From the NCBI GenBank assembly GCA_937901185.1, contig CALCHR010000100.1, positions 1-7,921 of the forward strand: 7,921 bases of DNA, written 5' to 3'. The notes beneath the pieces are model-generated. The model was given only the letters and a program-made list of their open reading frames with translations. It made no database searches and was not told the DNA's origin. The position numbers and the translations under genes were made by a program. How positions within the stretch are numbered: the first letter of the stretch is position 1; the number at the start of each line of letters is the position of its first letter. Positions 6,573 to 7,921 of this stretch are shown in pieces. The DNA comes from an uncultured Bacteroidales bacterium (GTDB lineage: Bacteria > Bacteroidota > Bacteroidia > Bacteroidales > Bacteroidaceae).

Positions 6573-6871
6573 GCCTCCACCTCCTCAGAGGTTGCGCGCT
6601 GGACTACCAGCTCCAGCTCAAGCCCCTGCCTGTAGGTTCTTATAATGCGGTACCAGGTGCCCTCATATATGCACAGCTGCTCGTCTGCGTACTCCAGATA
6701 GTCAGGAAGCACGAGTTTGAGCTCGGGCTGTAAGTCCGTAGTCTGTGCCATATAGAACTCCTGCTGGCCGATACTGGCCTGCCTGCAAAAGACCTCACGA
6801 CGGGCCTCCGCTGTTACTGTAAAGCCGTCCGGCTTATAGGTGCGGCCTACGAGGGTAAGAATATCATTCAT
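6560..6871 (-). CDS. Head-closure / head-tail joining protein
   Basis: From ATG at 6871 the product has 103 residues, beginning MNDILTLVGRTYKPDGFTVT, with REVFCRQASIGQQEFYMAQ (25-43) and GTWYRIIRTYRQG (71-83). The blocks resemble small beta-barrel head-closure proteins of the SPP1 gp16 / phage head-tail joining type, which form a ring below the connector and close the DNA exit until the tail binds. An ATG 18 bases upstream (6889) would add MAGGLR. I prefer 6871 because its overlap with the upstream gene is the compact ATGAATGA form (8 bases) with a G-rich site before it, whereas the GGAGGG before 6889 is only about three bases from that ATG. Position between the gp6-like and gp10-like genes fits. 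The domain name is an inference from pattern and gene order. Confidence 0.75.
   Translation of the reverse strand: MNDILTLVGRTYKPDGFTVTAEARREVFCRQASIGQQEFYMAQTTDLQPELKLVLPDYLEYADEQLCIYEGTWYRIIRTYRQGLELELVVQRATSEEVEAWAE
6579..6586 (-). promoter_or_regulatory. Ribosome binding site supporting the GTG start of the gp10-like gene
   Basis: GAGGAGGT lies six bases before GTG at 6572, inside the end of the head-closure gene. A near-perfect anti-16S match at good spacing makes this the most convincing non-ATG start in the window. Confidence 0.75.
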
Positions 6872-7163
6872 CCTCAGCCCCCCAGCCATAGCCCTCCGCC
6901 TGCTTGAGGGAGTCCCTCAGCGCTTTATAACGGGCCAGCCACTCCGCAGCCTTTGCGGTGTCGTCCGTAAAGACTGAGCGCGCCCACAGCTTGACAGCGT
7001 TTAAGATGAGAGGGTCTGAGTCCGCGGCATAGGTTATGCCGTGCAGTGTCAAGTCAGCCCTGCAGGCCTCGACTTCACTCTCTATGTCGCTGTCCAGTCG
7101 GTCGTGGGTTATGCGCAGAGCGAGCTTGACAGCACGGACCGCGTGGAAGTTTTTAGTTTCCAT
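6864..7163 (-). CDS. Head-tail connector (HK97 gp6 / SPP1 gp15-like)
   Basis: This 99-residue, almost all-helical protein begins METKNFHAVRAVKLALRITH. It has the typical connector pattern: a first helix ending in LRI (16-18), a helix with paired acidic residues (DRLDSDIESEVEACRADL, 21-38), a short loop with HGI, then DPLILNAVKLWARSVF (50-65) and a C-terminal helix leading to GYGW (91-94). Such proteins form a ring of 12 or 13 subunits docked under the portal. It follows the major capsid gene as in HK97-like modules. AAAGGAGG (7176-7169) precedes ATG by five bases and lies just after a terminator hairpin, so expression of this gene depends on read-through from the capsid gene or a promoter not visible here. 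Confidence 0.83.
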   Translation of the reverse strand: METKNFHAVRAVKLALRITHDRLDSDIESEVEACRADLTLHGITYAADSDPLILNAVKLWARSVFTDDTAKAAEWLARYKALRDSLKQAEGYGWGAEDE

Positions 7164-7180
7164 AAGGCCCCTCCTTTCTT

Positions 7181-7209
7181 AAAAAAGGCAGGGCGGTTAA
7201 GCCCTGCCT
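7181..7209 (-). terminator. Intrinsic terminator after the major capsid protein gene
   Basis: On the minus strand the stem AGGCAGGGC (7209-7201) pairs perfectly with GCCCTGCCT (7194-7186) around a 6-base loop TTAACC, and is followed by a T run to 7181 (six T counting the last stem base). It begins 6 bases past the capsid stop codon and is directed with the operon. The U run is shorter than that of the hairpin after the tube gene, so partial read-through into the connector gene is likely (inference). Confidence 0.82.
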
Positions 7210-7215
7210 GAGTTC

Positions 7216-7921
7216 TTAAGCATTAGCGGGGATAGTAAGAGCTACAAAAGCATTCTTTACTACCACGCCTGCGCCGAGGTCCACAGCACCGCGGATAGTG
7301 TCCATACGCTTATCAAAAGCGAAGTCCTCGGATACTTTGATCTCGTAGTCGCTGAAAAGGTCGAGCTTAAGAGCGGAAGGTGTGCCGTAGAACATTGTCT
7401 TTACGGCCTCTGCGCCCTGAGCTGTGCCTGTGCAGGGTGTAAGTCTGCTGTTAAGGCAGTACTTAACGCTTACGCCGCCCTCGGAGATAGTACCTGTATT
7501 GGGGTTGGAAGCGTCGGGGGTGATAGTGTAAATAGCCTTTTTCTCATTAGTGCCGCGAACGTCACCGAATGCGATAAGGTCATTCTTGTGAAGGAAGAGC
7601 ATTGCACCGCCGAGCACGGACTCGTCGTCACCATACTGGAGTGTGAGGTTACGGAGTGTAGTCTCGTCGATAACGCCCACGCCATTCTTAACCTTAGCGT
7701 CAAGAGTTGCCACAAGGTCAGACTCCTGGAGTGCCTCAGTTGTAACCTTTGCGGCTTTCTTTCTGAGTGCAAGGAGTGCCTGGCTCTGTACCTTTGCCTG
7801 GTACTGGAGATTAGTCTGCTTCTTAGCCTGGTCTGTGATCTGAGTCAGCACAGCGTGAGAAGTAGGCTTGATGTCCACGAACTTGAAGCCCATGTCCTTG
7901 TTACCAGCTGCCTGGCCTTCT
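7216..7921 (-). CDS. Major capsid protein (HK97-fold), partial at 5' end
   Basis: The C-terminal 234 residues are visible. The frame is open past the first internal ATG at 7893 to the window edge (EGQAAGNKD precedes that Met), so the true start lies outside the window. Upstream of a gp6-like connector, the expected gene is the major capsid protein. The visible part fits: an acidic and glycine-rich middle (KNGVGVIDETTLRNLTLQYG), a LGGAMLFLHKNDLIAFGD block with the look of the A-domain, and an ending DLFSDYEIKVSEDFAFDKRM followed by DTIRGAVDLGAGVVVKNAFV, like the P-domain end strands of HK97-fold capsids in Clostridia phages. It assembles the icosahedral shell in several hundred copies. A terminator directly follows. 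Whether a scaffold or protease is fused or separate cannot be seen. Confidence 0.8.
   Translation of the reverse strand, partial: EGQAAGNKDMGFKFVDIKPTSHAVLTQITDQAKKQTNLQYQAKVQSQALLALRKKAAKVTTEALQESDLVATLDAKVKNGVGVIDETTLRNLTLQYGDDESVLGGAMLFLHKNDLIAFGDVRGTNEKKAIYTITPDASNPNTGTISEGGVSVKYCLNSRLTPCTGTAQGAEAVKTMFYGTPSALKLDLFSDYEIKVSEDFAFDKRMDTIRGAVDLGAGVVVKNAFVALTIPANA

Noticed and set aside
6905..6919. A 15-base palindrome, TGAGGGA-G-TCCCTCA, near the end of the connector gene
   Set aside because: It is inside coding sequence, lacks a U run or repeat partners, and is short enough to be chance.
7470..7772. A 100-codon minus-strand frame inside the capsid gene
   Set aside because: It is an out-of-frame shadow, rich in Ser, Leu and Arg, within the continuous capsid frame, with no ribosome site.
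1..7921. Possible defence island, retroelement, CRISPR array, tRNA, insertion sequence or attachment site
   Set aside because: The whole window is accounted for by contiguous phage structural genes and short regulatory gaps; I saw no spaced repeats, transposase, reverse transcriptase or tRNA-like structure.

Overview
The window is a stretch of tailed-phage (siphovirus) structural genes, either a free phage or a prophage. Every real gene is on the minus strand, so transcription runs from base 7921 towards base 1. The very regular AAGGAGG-type Shine-Dalgarno sites, the roughly balanced base composition and the look of the proteins suggest a host in the Bacillota, most likely a Clostridia-type gut bacterium. 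This is inference from style, because no host marker gene is present.

In transcription order the layout is: 3' end of the major capsid protein gene (7921-7216, cut by the window edge); an intrinsic terminator (7209-7181); head-tail connector of the HK97 gp6 / SPP1 gp15 type (7163-6864); head-closure protein (6871-6560); HK97 gp10-like tail component (6572-6177); a small protein that by position is the tail terminator (6184-5873); the major tail tube protein (5856-5302); a second, very strong terminator-like hairpin (5294-5252); tail assembly chaperone (5230-4886) with a -1 ribosomal frameshift site leading into a second reading frame (to 4611); tape measure protein (4611-1531); distal tail protein (1530-829); and the first 277 codons of the tail hub / tail-associated protein (832-1, cut by the window edge). 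The genes are packed with overlaps or gaps of a few bases. The only longer gaps are the two that hold the hairpins, and no stretch above 80 bases lacks a gene.

Together these genes build the lower capsid connector and the non-contractile tail. The connector, closure and terminator proteins join head to tail. The chaperone pair (short form and frameshifted long form) coats the tape measure while tube protein polymerises along it. The distal tail protein and hub start the tip.

The most informative signals are regulatory. One is a textbook -1 frameshift signal: heptamer A AAA AAC, two tandem stops, and a 9-bp hairpin after a 6-nt spacer. The other is a pair of intrinsic terminators placed directly after the two genes whose products are needed in hundreds of copies (capsid and tube). 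These probably act as partial attenuators that set protein ratios within one operon. I found no defence system, CRISPR array, mobile element, tRNA or other accessory cargo. The window looks like a well-organised but familiar type of phage module.
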